Shown: positions 22,434 to 35,081 of the stretch, in pieces
How positions within the stretch are numbered: position 1 is the first letter of the stretch
Layout: every line of letters starts with the position of its first letter
DNA from: Chalciporus piperatus
Lineage: Eukaryota; Basidiomycota; Agaricomycetes; Boletales; Boletaceae
Assembly (NCBI GenBank): GCA_038093975.1
Contig: JBBPTG010000001.1
Coordinates: 868,001 to 932,000 of the forward strand
Direction of reading: 5' to 3'
Length of the DNA stretch: 64,000 nt
The notes under the pieces: generated by a model
Databases searched by the model: none
The model's input: the letters and a program-made list of their open reading frames with translations, nothing else
Told to the model about the DNA's origin: nothing
Position numbers and translations under genes: made by a program

Positions 22434-25400
22434 CTAGGATTGCATTCGGTCCTCGCTGAACTGTATTCCTTCCTTTTGTTTCCTTTTCAACCTGAGGATG
22501 CGTTTTAGCTGCTTGACTGTGCGTTTCTGAGACGGGTCATCAGATAGCCGCACAATCTGTTTCGTGATACTGATGCAAAAATCAGACAACGAAATAATAT
22601 GGTGCAACTGCCACAAACCTCTTGGTACCTTCTTGAACGATTGGACAGTTCTCGACCGGGTGCTGAGAGCCATAACACACAGGGCATACCTCATGTTTCT
22701 GCTTCTTTGATGATGCTTCGGCCACCATACCAGGAGAAGATGGTCGTTTGGTAGGTAGTGCAGCGGACGATGAGACCGCAGCAGGTAGAGACGGCTTCGC
22801 TCTTTCAACTGCGATTGTGTGATCCACCTGAGGCTGGCGAGATCCACCGGCAGCATCATGCCTGACTGGCGCTTTCGACGACGAGGACTTCTGAACTTTA
22901 TCGCGTTTTGGTTTGCGAGCTTTGGAGGGCACGGAAGCTGGCCTTGAGCGCGGAACAGGTCTGAGGGGAAGACCGACCAGCATGTGTCCTTGACCTCTGG
23001 TATGCAAAACTTGGTCGATAGCCTCGACAGCAGACATCTGCAAAGAGGTGTTGAGAGTCATATTTGCAGGATATATCACGGCCACCCACTCTATCTTCCC
23101 ATGCCTCATCATCAACATAATTCACCAAGATCTCGCGATACTCCAAGAGATTCGAGGAGCTACCTGTCATGATGCAAGAACCGGGTCCATGAGTCCCTCC
23201 ACAAAGACCACACTTTTGTTCATTCTCGAAGGAAGCGGTCGGTTGAGCTTCCGGTGGGAAAGGATACCCGCTATGAAGCTGACGAGGTAACGCCACGTCC
23301 AAAGGGAGGTCATCCACGTCCATGGATCCTGTGGTGGCGTCACTGTCACCGTCCCGATCGACAGACCCAGTATATGCGTCGGAATCCGACGCTGGAGATT
23401 TCGATGGATGGCCCCTCTTCTTACTTTTGCCCTTGGTTTTGTCAGGTGTATCTTCTAAGTCCTCTAAGAAGTCAAGTCGTTGCTGCAGGGCTTGTATGAG
23501 CGCTAAAGCATGACGGAGACCCATTGAACAAACCTTGGGGAAAATAGCGGCTGCCCTCCGGCGAACACCACGACCTGTCGCCTCCTTTTCCTCTGTGGGA
23601 TTCTTTGTGGCTGCTATCCGTTCCAGCGCCTGTGCCCACGAATCTCCCAGTTCGATATCGGACACCGTTTCTCCAATTTCTTCCAGGGTGCCCTTGTCCG
23701 CCGCCCATACCTTAGCGAAGTTGAACTTGAGACCAGGCTCACTGGTAGTGTTCTCGCTCTCCCCTTCGGCCTCAGTCTTTTCGATGAGCCTGTCGAGGTC
23801 GTTATCAGAGTCTGATGTACGTTGTTTCAGTTGTCTTATGCACCAGAGATGGAACATCACGCACAGACGATATCTTTCGGGGCCTGGTCACCTTCCTCAA
23901 AGAGGGCTTTGGCTCCGAATGTGAGAATCGATTTCAGATCGTCCCCGCCATTCTCGTCGTCGTCCATTTTCTGGACAATCAGGTGGTCAAGGACGAGCTT
24001 TTTCTTGCCCGCCTGCATAATCCGCTCTGCGCGACGTCAGGTAGACGCGTTGTGCGAGGAAGTCGTGCTCACCTTCAGCGGAGTCTTTCACCACGAGCTT
24101 GAAAACGAGACACGTCTTCTTTTGACCATAACGATGAGAACGGGCAATTGCCTGAGTGAATTATCAGAGGAGAGCCAGAAGGATGCGAAACACTTCATAC
24201 TTGAAGGTCCTATATGTTCAACTATGAGCATCTGGACCAAAAAGTAATGATGGAATTGCCTCACCATGTGGGGATTAAAATCTGGATCAAAGACAATCAC
24301 TGTATCCGCTGTGTACAGGTTGATGCCAACACCGCCGGCACGGGTGGTAAGCAGGTAAATGAAGAATTCGGAATCTGGCTTGTTGAATTCATCCATGCCC
24401 TTCTGTCTGAGGGCTTGTTTAGTGCTGCCGTCCTGGAAAAGAGCTTAGTTAAGGTCGACTTTGAAAACTAAGCCTTACGAGTCGAAGATATTTGTAGTTT
24501 TCGCCTTTTAGGAAGTCCTCGATGATATCCAGCGCAATGACAAACTGTGGAGATTGAATTAAGGTGATTGGGCTCCAAATGAATGCATCTCACTTGACTA
24601 AACAATAGCACACGATGTCCTCTTGATTTCAGCTTGGGTAACAGCGACCTTAGCAATCTTAACTTCGTGCTGGCATCGATCAGTTTCTCATGAGCTTCGC
24701 GTGGCTCAAGGCCTCGCGGTTCAATGTCATTCGAAATCAAATAAGGATGTTGGATGCACCTGACAATAATCATGAAGACGGGCGAGGGCGATTGGTGAAA
24801 GAACATACTTCCGTAGCTGCATTAGCATGTTGTTCAAGTTCGTCTTGGAGGTTTGATTGCGCCCCATTTTGACAGTGGATGACTGTGTAAGGTACCTGAG
24901 AATGTCTAAATTCTGACCTAAGACGATGTCAATCATGCAGTCCGTGCTGTTGAGCAGGGATCTTACTGAGAATCGACCGATAAATTTCTTTCTGCAAAGA
25001 ACTCATGGAGAGAGGAACGATGACCTCATTCTGACGGAATAGGTTCAGCGGGGTACGTGCTGGAAGATGGAATGGGGTTACCTTGGGTGGGAGTTGGAGC
25101 ACTTCGCTCTTGATTCGCCGAAGGAAGTAGGGCTTTAATTTCGTGTGCAGTTGGCGAACGAGGTCTTCGTCAAGTTCTTCATATTCCTTCTCCAGCGCTT
25201 CAAGATCTTTCCATTGGTCGGGATCCAGAAAGTTCATCAAGTTGAATAGTTCGCGAATATTGTTGTTCAGAGGGGTCTAGGAGAAGTGGTTGGATTAGAG
25301 AACGCAGGACAACTGCTCAAACTAACCCCTGTCATGATGACGCGATGAACAGGCTTGAGCTCGTTGAGCTTCTTGAAGAGAAGGCTACTATCGCTTTTTA

Positions 25401-28400
25401 CTTGAGAAGGGATGTTAAGAGAACTCGGACTCGGTTGATATATAGACTCACGACGCTGGCCCTCGTCAACTACGAGAATTTCCCAACGGGGGACACTCTT
25501 GAAGGCAGAGGTGAAGTCTTTCGTGTTCGTGATGGTGTCATAAGTAGTCACGAGGACATGGTACTTCGGTTCGGGGGCGTGATTCTTTCGTTCGTGGAAT
25601 AACTCATATCGCATGATTATGTCCCTTGATTTTGCTTCACCGTAGAAGGGTACCACCCTGAGCTTTGGAGCCCAACGCGAAAACTCCCTGACCCAATTAG
25701 TGATGGTAGAGTTCGGAACAACGACTAGTGCAGGAGCCGCCTTGAACGCTCCGATCAGCGTCCCGAGATACGTGACGATTTGTACCGTTTTTCCCTGAGG
25801 AACGTTAGCGGGTGACCTAGAAGAGTTGATCGACGACGAACCAAACCCATCTCATCAGCCAGGATGGAAGGCTGTTGATTGAACCAATTGTCACAAAGCC
25901 AGTTGTAACCGTCGATCTACGAACCCGTTAGCAAAGTGATGAACAATAAGGTGGTCACATACTTGGAATTTCATGAGCTTGAACTGGCTAGCCTGTCCGA
26001 GCTGAGGTTGTTCATCATCGTCTCGTTTGAGAGCATAAGCATCGTAACCCTTCTCCTTCTGAGCCTCTAGCTCGGCAACCTCCTTCCGCGTCTTTTTCAC
26101 AAAGACTGTCCGAGAATCAATGAAATACTGAAACGCGCGTTTGTACGCAGTATAACCAGGCTCTCCACGGCGAGGCGGCGAATCCCAGGTTGCTGGGAGG
26201 AACGTGAGGTCAAGCGACCAACAAGCTCTGTAGTACTAACCTTCATCATATCCTAGATCTTCCCATTTGACGAACACCCATATGACCTGGTCGATGTGAT
26301 CCATGGATAATTCATCCCCCGTCCTCGACAACCAGTCATCTGGCTCTTTCATCAACGACTCGTCGGGTTGATCGCCCTCTGCGTAAGCCTGCTCAAGTTG
26401 CTCGCGAATATGAGATGGGAGACGTGCATTCTTTTCCTTGCGCTTTCCGCCTACGCTTGAGTGATATAAAAACCGAGCATCAAGAACGCGGTCAATGGTT
26501 TTCCAAGCTGGAGGGATACGAAGCTCTGCATCTGGTAGTGGACCGAGCGTGATGTTCTTCGGCTCCGTGAAACCGTCGACTTCCGGGGTGGTATCCGCAC
26601 TGGGTTCGAAGGAGATCGGTTGCTTGTTGAGATCAGGGGTCACCTCGATATCCATGACTGTTTCATCCAAAACTGGCTCCTCGAGAAGGGGAACTTTGGA
26701 CCCAGTGGCAAGGAAGTGCTTCAATTTTGACATGTTGGTCGAAACTAGCCACATATGAGGTACCCATTGTGTCCGACGATAGCTTCGGTTTGCCCACTTC
26801 ACCAAGTATTCCCGCGGAAGGGCAGACTTGGGGTTAGGAGGATCGACCGATGTTGGCTCAACAACATCCTCGGGGTACGGTCGCCAAGCCAAAATTTTGT
26901 CCAGTGGATAGACGTATGAAGCGCAATCAGCACAACGCCAGCCAGTTTCATCTTGATAGTAGCTTGCAATGTCCGCATCTTCCAAATTAGCATCCTGTGG
27001 GGTGCGCAAGTGTCGATAGTGGGCGAGGCGCTTGCAGGAAAAACACCTGAAAAGGAGTTCTCGTGAAGGTTTCGACGACAGACCTTCATCGACAGGAAGG
27101 GTACCGTCGGTCATGTCCAGGACAGGAATATCATTCTGCGGTCCAGGAGACGATTCAATGAGAGGTGGTTGTTTCATAAGTGATGGATCAGGCTCCAGGG
27201 CGACTTCTAAGCATCGCATACAGATACCACCACGCATACACGGCCCGCAAATGAACTCGGTAGTTTCATTAAGATCGAGCTCCCTGCGATCCGGCAAGTC
27301 GCCAGGTGACGGTTTGGTGGAAGCGAGATCCTCGCCATGCTGAGCTTTCCTTCGTTCTCTATCGCGGAGACGAGCAGCTCGCGTAATTTCCTCCCTCTGA
27401 GCTTTTGCGAGACAATTCCAATGGGCGACCACTGGACATTTAAGACTGTCAAAACCGTTTCAGCGAGATGAAACAAAGGTTCCGTGGATATGCAAACCAT
27501 CGAACCCAGCCTCCTAATGCGCTTATGTACTCTTCGTCGTCTTCGTCAGGCTCATCTTCGGGATCCTTGCTCTTGCGTTTGCTCTTTTTGCGCTTCGCTA
27601 ATAGTTCATGAGCGGGACCTCTATGACACTTCTCGCAAATGTCTCGGTGGGCGCGAAGGGCCAACGTGGCTTCGTCCTCGAATGGATCAAAATCGAGATC
27701 TTCAATACCGCGAAAATGTCCGTATGCAGGGCGGGCCGTGGCAGGGCGCTTCTTTTTGACCTTCTGGGATTTGCGAGATTTAAGTTTGGGGCTGCCATAG
27801 TACTCATCTTCGTCCGACTCTTCCTCATCGACGTAGGCATCCGTAAGGTTGGAGCGAGCACCCTTCCGCGACCGCCCAGATCTTCTTAGCCGGGTGTCTT
27901 CCACTGGGGCGTCTTCCACTTCAGAGTCCACTTGGCCGTAACCCCCGAACTCATCTCCTGTATCAGCGGGAGACTGTGCTCGTCGTACCCGCTTGCGGCG
28001 AAGTTTCTTTGGACTGAATGGAAGCTTGCTCTGTACAAACTTCTGATTATTTGCAGTGAGACGAGTGGATTTGCGAGTCCGGGGTTGATCACCGTAATCC
28101 GCGTCATCACTTGTCTGAGCGTCCTCCTCCTCCTCTTCCTCGGTAAGAGGTGAATCTGAACTGGGAGGGTAATCAGGTATAGTGCTTCCAGAGACAGTGC
28201 GACCGCGACTCGTTCCGTTGACTGTCGGTAATCTCGAGTCCTCATGAACATCATCGGAATAAGGGTCAAAGTCGTCGAGAACGTCGAGAGCTTTGCAGCG
28301 CTCTGAGGTATGTGTAAGGATACAGAAAGCATAGGGAGAGTTCGGGAACATACCGTAGTCGTCGACGAGATCCCGGTGTTGGGTCTTGAGTATGCGCGCA

Positions 28401-28796
28401 GAAATCTGTGGAAAGCTGAGTTGGCTATATTATTTATAAAGGCGAGCGGTAGCTGACCCTGCGGGCAAGCCCGTCCTTGAAGCGTACAAAGTAGTGCAAT
28501 GGTGTACCCTTGATGTCTGGAGGGTATTCGCCGACGACTGTATCGAGATCGTCGCGTACGAAGTCTGAACCGCCTACGAGACTATCTGGGACGTCCTCGT
28601 AAAGCACCTTAACGGTGGATGAAAGCCTCGGCAACTCTATATAGAATCGAGTTTTTGGATGGGTAGCCTTTGAGGTTCGGATCTGGGGTGAGGAGGACAT
28701 GCTTGGCTGGAGAGGAGTGAGGGTTGAGGACCGTGAAGGCGTAAAGAGTAGTGCTGGATTTGAGAGAGGATCTGCCATTGTTGGTTCGGCATTCAT
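22434..28796 (-). CDS. CHD/Mi-2-type chromatin remodeler (PHD, chromo, SNF2, C-terminal zinc knuckles)
   Basis: Twenty-one exons give 1779 residues, with all phases consistent: 28796-28458, 28405-28354, 28302-27498, 27445-26241, 26192-25963, 25916-25842, 25794-25452, 25400-25327, 25276-25082, 25030-24967, 24917-24809, 24759-24594, 24544-24479, 24432-24265, 24209-24201, 24151-24073, 24026-23892, 23811-23534, 23482-23090, 23037-22619, 22569-22434. Order: acidic/basic head; PHD-like Cys/His cluster (ICEKCH, CLKC, HWNC, CGPC, CMRC, CFSC, CADC); chromodomains ([29 protein letters not shown]); ATPase (LADEMGLGKT; DEGQR in place of [32 protein letters not shown]); then two zinc knuckles (C-x2-C-x3-H-x4-C and C-x2-C-x4-H-x4-C). 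Closest in plan to Mi-2/CHD3 and S. pombe Mit1 of the SHREC silencing complex. Exon 15 is 9 nt. Confidence 0.92.
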
Positions 28797-28956
28797 TTGG
28801 TACTAATGAAAGGCGCGTTCCCCAGCAGTTACACGCGTTTGGGACACCCAACAAAGTTGAACAAACCGCGTTCGATGATGGCAACTGACGTCGCGCGGTA
28901 GACATGCATTTGGGGTTCTATCACGTGGTTTAATTACATAATTGTGACTACTTTGA

Positions 28957-30000
28957 TTACGTCATCACAATTATTGTCTCGCTATCTAGGGCCTCCCTGT
29001 GATCTATCCCAACAGTTGGTGTAATCGCCGCGACGACAGTGGCCAGACTCACTGATGCAAAATGCATGCGGAACACCCGGCTCTCCATGAACAACACGGC
29101 CTTTACCTTCCCCGATGGTCTGGAAAATCGCAACCTTTTGTTCGCCAACCCAGTTGTCGTATTCCGCAAAGTAGAACCACAGCCGATCTCTGTGTTTGTC
29201 GAGAAGTTCCACGTCCAACTGACGAATGTTGATTTTCTTATCATGTGCCATCGTCAGCGCTGCAAAAATTGCTTGGGGTGACCTCACGAACGAATGTAGA
29301 GCGTTGAGAGGCGAACGGGGATACAAAGGAAACATCATGCCAAGAATCCGGATGGGTAAGTAGTACAGGAAGCCGGCAAGATTGGCCGCGACGCGAGGTA
29401 TAGGTGCCCGAAATAGTCACTGGAAGTACCAACCTCTTCAGAACCAATGTACAGGAAGCGAAGTGGTTACCTACCGAAAGCGTTCGACCAGTTGGAGTAT
29501 CCGCAATCTCCGCAATGGCAGGAAAAAGAAGAAACATGCTGGATACATCTTTGGGTCGTAGTCTCAAAAGCTTGGAAGAGGATGGTATATTGATCAGGAA
29601 TGAGGAATGAACAAGAACTTGCCTGCAAAGTGAACCACGCCCCTACACTGTGTCCGACGAGAAGTACGCAGGGTTGAGACCGGAGAGAGAATCACTGACC
29701 GACATGCGAAAACGCTATGATGGCGAGTCGCCCCGAGGTATCTATATTATGCCCTGTGTCGGGGAACGGCGTGTAAAACTCTGTGACACCAGGGTTTCCT
29801 GTAGAGAATCGAGATGTTCAACAAGTTGGATGCTGCAAGATGAAAGGGCGTGCACACCGGAGCATGCTGGAGGAAAGGGGGAAGACGATTTGGAGACACC
29901 CTAGTCGACTGGAGTGGTCGTACTAATACATAGTGTACATACCATTCAAACGCCAACCTAATTCGGTTGAACTTCAGCGACCTGGACCCTGGTCACACAA
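28957..30000 (-). pseudogene. Broken lipid-droplet-associated hydrolase (LDAH) family gene
   Basis: Recognisable LDAH blocks occur in order on the minus strand: LKFNRIRLAFEW near 29990-29945, GNPGVTEFYTPF near 29800, VLLVGHSVGAWFTLQ (nucleophile Ser in GHSVG) at 29667-29623, LLRLRPKDVSSMFLLFPAIAEIADTP at 29570-29475, a Leu/Pro-rich lid region, MAHDKK and VPHAFCI near 29040. A TGA (29694-29692) directly follows HVGQ, where about 35 residues of the family are missing. Another TGA (29419-29417) sits where the family has Trp at the start of the next exon. No splice choice I tried removes them. Intact LDAH is an alpha/beta-hydrolase of lipid droplets. Assembly error is the alternative. Its 5' end lies within about 60 bp of SEC8. 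Confidence 0.6.
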
Positions 30001-30058
30001 GTCAACGACCCAGTAGAGTTCGCCGGTCAGGCTGAACTTGCCAACAACAACCTTATTT

Positions 30059-33000
30059 ATGTCTCGTGTGCCTGCCTCGCCGTTCGATACCCAACGTCGA
30101 AATCGTGCTCCGTCGCTATCGATATCCAACCCCCTTCCAAACCCGCTCAATTACCCGAACACCCTCACTTCAACGCGGCCGCTCCAGATCGCAAGACCCC
30201 CCTCACGTCCAACTACCCCCAGCAACGCTTCATTCTCACCATCATCCCCCACAGTCTCATTGCCCAAGGCTCCCCATCGCCCACAGAGATCGGAGCTCAG
30301 GTCCCGCCAACCTTCTGAGTACTCTACTCCCGAGCGTACCTCGACATCCTCTCGCATAGTCAACGATTTAAACGGAAGAGAACGCCGCGACAGCTCTAGC
30401 ACTACTTTATCCGATGCTTCCCATCATCGTCCTCTAGGTAGCATATCCATTCCCAGCAAGCCTCGACTAGACCCCTCGCGCCCTGCGACAAACGAAACGA
30501 CGTCTCGCATTTCCCCAGCCACGACCTCCCCAGCCCTTTCAGCTGTCATGTCCGCCTTCCGAGATGCCGGTGAAGCCAATCACCGCAGGCGAGAGATCCC
30601 GAATGGAAACGAAGACTTTGACCACGAACGTGATCGTCGACTAGAGGCCGAAAGAGAGAAGGCACGTCAGGACCGTATCAAGGAACGCATGCCTTACAGG
30701 AAAGCTACCGGAAAGGCTAAAGCTGGGGATATCGACGGTGGGTTTGAATGATCAATGTTTTGCGGGACCGGCGCATGCGATACTGGGTGACTCATTCTAT
30801 CGTAGCTATCCTGGACCAGATTAGAGACGAATGGGATTTTGTGATCGATTCAGACGTAAGTAAAACATTCGCGCTTTTCTCTGCGAAGTGGAGACAGATG
30901 ACGCCTCCCAGTTCAACAACGTGGACTTAGCCCTGTCCTTGCTCGACGAGTCCTCGACGGGGAAAAGCATGAAATCATTCGGGAAGACCAAAGAAATGCT
31001 CTCCCAGGCCCTCAAAGGCTCGGTCGACAGTCAGTGATCTTATTTTTGAATCTAGCCGCTTCCAACTCAGATTATTGGTAGAGCACTACAAGGCTTTTGC
31101 TGATTCGTTACCCCATCATGCTGCTCTTATGAATCATCTTGGGCAGACTCAAGCACAAGTCCAAGAAATACGCACAGCACTGCAGGAAGCCAAAGAATCA
31201 CTCGGTAGCAAACGTGCGGATCTCGTTCAGCTATGGGCCAGAGGACAGACCTTGGAGGAAATGATGCGATTGCTAGATCAAATGTCTGCCCATTTTCTCT
31301 CTCGCACTTTAGGCCAATACTGAGCGTACTCCAGCGAGCATTTGAAATCCGTCCCAGATGTCTTGGAGGCGCTGATTTCGGAAAAGCGCCTAATACACGC
31401 GTCCGTTTTGCTGGTACGCAGTCTCAAGCTGATCAACAAAGCGGATATGCAAGAAATTGGCGCAGTCACGGACCTACGGAGCTATCTTGTGGGCCAAGAA
31501 GCTGTTAGTCCCGCAGGCTTTTCTATCATTCCGCCAGGGGCTTACTGTCTGTAGGCACTCCGTGACATTTTAGTCGACGAACTTCACAATCATCTCTATC
31601 TCAAGTCGTTTTGGTGTGAAACCCGGTGGGCTGCATATGCGCCTGGTCAAGCAATATGTGAGCATTGGTGGTCACGTGCAATAATTTTCACCCTAAAACG
31701 CAACGTGAACAGTCCCGAAGATTGAGTTTGAAGACCAATTGCCGCAAGCAAATCCACAAAACGGCATTGTACGGGCTCCCACATCACCTCCGTCGAGCCA
31801 AGCAACGCGTCTCTCGCGGTATCTCAGCGGTTTGGCGTCGCGACCGAATGACCCTCCTTATGATCTCGATGACACCAACTTCCGTACTAGTGGCACTCTG
31901 CCGGATATGCCGCCACCAGTCTCACTTTCCGGGTCATCATCTTCAAATCTTGGTCTGTTGGCTATGTCAACTCCTTTGCTAAGCCAACCAAATGCCAATC
32001 CAGAAGCGGATTCATTCACTTACACCGAAACATTGCTGGAGTCCCTAGCTATCCTAGGCAAACTGGGAAGTGCCCTTGATACAGTTATGCAGCGACTACA
32101 AAGCGAGATTTTCGCGTTGATCGAGTCCACTGTGGAAGAGGTCGAAGAGCGCGCAGAAGAGTCAAAGAGAAGTTCCGCTTTTCTCACAACCGCTGGTCTT
32201 GGAGCCAAATCTGAAGGAGGGTACATCTTTGTATCCCGCGAGTCAACGACGATGGGCTCGATCCCCCCAACTCTGGCTCTTAGAGGGACCACCATGACCA
32301 CTTCCTCACTACGCCTCGCTGCATTGGAATCGTCTCAGCATCATGATCAGGAAATTTTAAGGGATCTTTTTTGGACAATTTACTCCAAATTGGATGCTGT
32401 CACGCAGGGGCTCCGTGTAGTTTTCGAAGTGGCCAACCGTATTGGATCGGTGAGTGCGATGCTGATTTCATTCTGAGATTCTAAAGAGCAGAATTTGCTC
32501 CCAGAGACGAGATTTCAAGGACTCTTCCGGCGCAAAACCGGGAAGTTTGTTCCCCATAGCTGATGTATGGTTGCCAATACAGCTCGAGGTATGTTTCAAT
32601 ACCAGCGTCGAGATACCGACACCGCCAACCCTTGGTATTAGGTTCGAACCCTGCTCCATGATTACTTGACCGACGAAGAACAAAGCGCTGTTACGGGCCG
32701 GAACCCCATTACCTCAATCAACGAGGTACTTCGCGAAGGACGATTTACGCGAGACAGGCTTAAGGTATTTGCGCAATACCACGACAATTCACTCAATTCA
32801 TTATACAACGGATCACAGGGAATCTTCCGATTTGCGGACACTGACACTAAGTCGACAGGAAAAGCCCTTCGACAACATGAAGAAGAACTCATGAGGGCTC
32901 TTCGGGATACTATGCCAGGGCTCGTGCACAGTTCCTCGGAAAATTCAGCGCAGAGTACGCTCACCTCCGTTGGATCCGACGAACGTATACTCGGTGCTGG

Positions 33001-34931
33001 ACAGCATCATCGGTTGCTGATCAAACCAGACGCTTTCCATGTTAGTGTGCTGTTCCAGCCCACCCTTGCATTCCTGAGTAGAATTGCGGACATCTTCCCT
33101 GATGGCCTGGAAACCGCGCGATCCGCAAGCGAGGTCTTGGACGATTTCGTCCTCAAGGTGTACCTACCGCAGTTAGAGGAAAAGGTATCACTGTTGTTCC
33201 ATCATGCAGTGTCAAGTACGTACATCATAGATATTTAAGTATCACCATCGCGTCCGAAGGCTGACCTTATTTAGGTCCTGACGCCTTTCAACCTGACCTC
33301 TCGTCGACTCGCTTCTGTCCTCAGCCCATCCTCAAGGCGCGCTTCTTTGCTTTGAGACGTTCTCTTTTCTTACTGTTTTGTAGGCGGCTACACAGCTGAT
33401 GGCGCTAATCAATTCACTGTGCGCCATGCTCCGCTCAAGCCCGTTCCATCGCGAAAACTACTCAAGGCTTGTCGTCGGGGTTGTCGTACAATTCTATTCA
33501 CGTTGTAGCCACCGTTTCCAGGTTCTTGTGTCTAAAGGTGGCAGCGAAAGTGAGGGCACATCGCCACCATCACTTGCTGCCCAATGGGCACAGAAATCAG
33601 AGCTAAGCCCTTGTCTATCGGAGCTTTTTGTCGCAGAGGTGTGTTCATCCTCCGTTACGTTACGATCACAGAATTCACTGTGGGATTTAGGATGTTGTAA
33701 TTAAGCGTCAGCTCTGCAGACAGGAGACCCATCTAGAAATGCGCTATCTTGCTCAAGAATTTATAGATAGAGGCGACCTCAGCCCCTCCGTCCGTAATAT
33801 TTCCGCTCTTTGTAGCCTATGCCGAAGTATTGTATGTGGGCTAGCTGTTTCGAATTTGCTTACAACCTTCTAACACATGTTTCTCCTTAGGCCTGGTTCA
33901 CGCAAGAGCTGGATGCTTTGAAGTCTGCTCCTGAAGGGGCACTTCCACCGACCTCAGATGTCTCGCCCGAGGATGTCGCCTCCGTCCTCTCACCCTCACC
34001 CTATAGTCCCTCCACAGCTCTCCCTTTCCTACCGCGCACCTCTCAGAGCGATCAGCTGAGTCTCCCTCTATCTCGTGAGATGGCCTTGTAGGTCTTCGTT
34101 TGCCTCTACCCTATACTTTAGCTTATTCGACTTAAGACGCTTCGGTGCATTACTGAAGACGTACACCCAGTTGGCAGAAATCACTCTGCATACGATCAGA
34201 ATAGAAATTCGTTGCAGAACCATCCACTATCTTGACGCAGCCTTTCGCCATGTGGGTGTCAATACTCAGGAATTGCGGGCATTGATTAACGTTATGTTTC
34301 CAGGGAAACTACCAAGTTGACCATGAAGTTGGAGAGCCAGACCCATACATCGTCGACCTGAATACGGAACTGAGCCACATTGACGAATTTGTGTCTGCCA
34401 CACTCCTAAAAACTGAGCAAGAGTCAGTGCAAATTCGTCGATTGGCTGCCACGTGCGACTAATGAGCCCTACAGCTTTGTTTTTTGTGGCCTGGAAGACT
34501 TGGTGGAGCAGCTATTGATCACCAATGCTCGACATATACGGCTAGCCAACGAATTCGGAATCAAGAAGGTCTCCCGGAACATCCGAGCACTTCAACAAAA
34601 TATTCGTTCTCTGGGAGATGGGAAGCAATTAGCTCAATTTGATCGGGCGAGGCGATACTATTCGCTCTTCTCACTGGGACCCCAAGTATGTTGTCAGTCA
34701 TCTACCCTGATTTGATTCTAACCAGTTCTGTCCGCAAAGGGCTTACTCGATGGCGTGCGTGCAGCACAGACGTTTTCGTTCGACGAGTACAAGGTCATCC
34801 TGAACCTCCAATGTGGTCTAGATCAAGGCTTGGGTGAATCTGCAGCCTCCAAGGCCTCGGATCGAAACTATGGCATGTATTGCATTGAGCTTCATGGGTT
34901 GGAGCTGGAGAGCACTGACGCAAGTCCATGA
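30059..34931 (+). CDS. SEC8: Exocyst complex component Sec8
   Basis: Seventeen exons (30059-30737, 30806-30855, 30912-31029, 31082-31283, 31335-31503, 31555-31657, 31713-32449, 32505-32588, 32642-33215, 33275-33336, 33384-33638, 33691-33831, 33891-34087, 34137-34251, 34304-34422, 34475-34685, 34740-34931) give 1335 residues. Residues 1-226 are S/P/R-rich and disordered. The Sec8 N-terminal domain follows: ILDQIRDEWDFVIDSDFN, HYKAFADSLPHHAALMNHL, RADLVQLWARGQTLEEMMRLLDQ, LISEKRLIHASVLLVRSLKLI. The rest is helical (LFWTIYSKLDAV; RCRTIHYLDAAFRH; QNIRSL; LNLQCGLDQ), ending near SDRNYGMYCIELHGLEL. Sec8 is a core subunit tethering secretory vesicles to the plasma membrane. Intron 10 (33337-33383) needs a GC donor. 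Convergent with the LYR gene. Confidence 0.93.
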
Positions 34932-35081
34932 CGTATCTAACTGAGCGTATTGTTGATATTATTTACGACTCTCGGAATCCATTGGAAGTACTATTCGGAT
35001 TTTCTATCGAGACTCGGGCGAGCAATATTAATTTGCGAAAGAATGTAAGGATGGGGTAAGTACAGGAAACGGCATTGCTCA

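Noticed and set aside
22434..28796. Possibility that the C-terminal zinc-knuckle part is a separate gene from the CHD ATPase.
   Set aside because: All 21 exons join in phase from PHD to knuckles, and no start codon or promoter-like gap separates them.
32641..32656. GGTTCGAACCC resembles the T-loop of a tRNA gene.
   Set aside because: It lies inside a SEC8 exon, and no acceptor stem, D-arm or anticodon arm can be folded around it.
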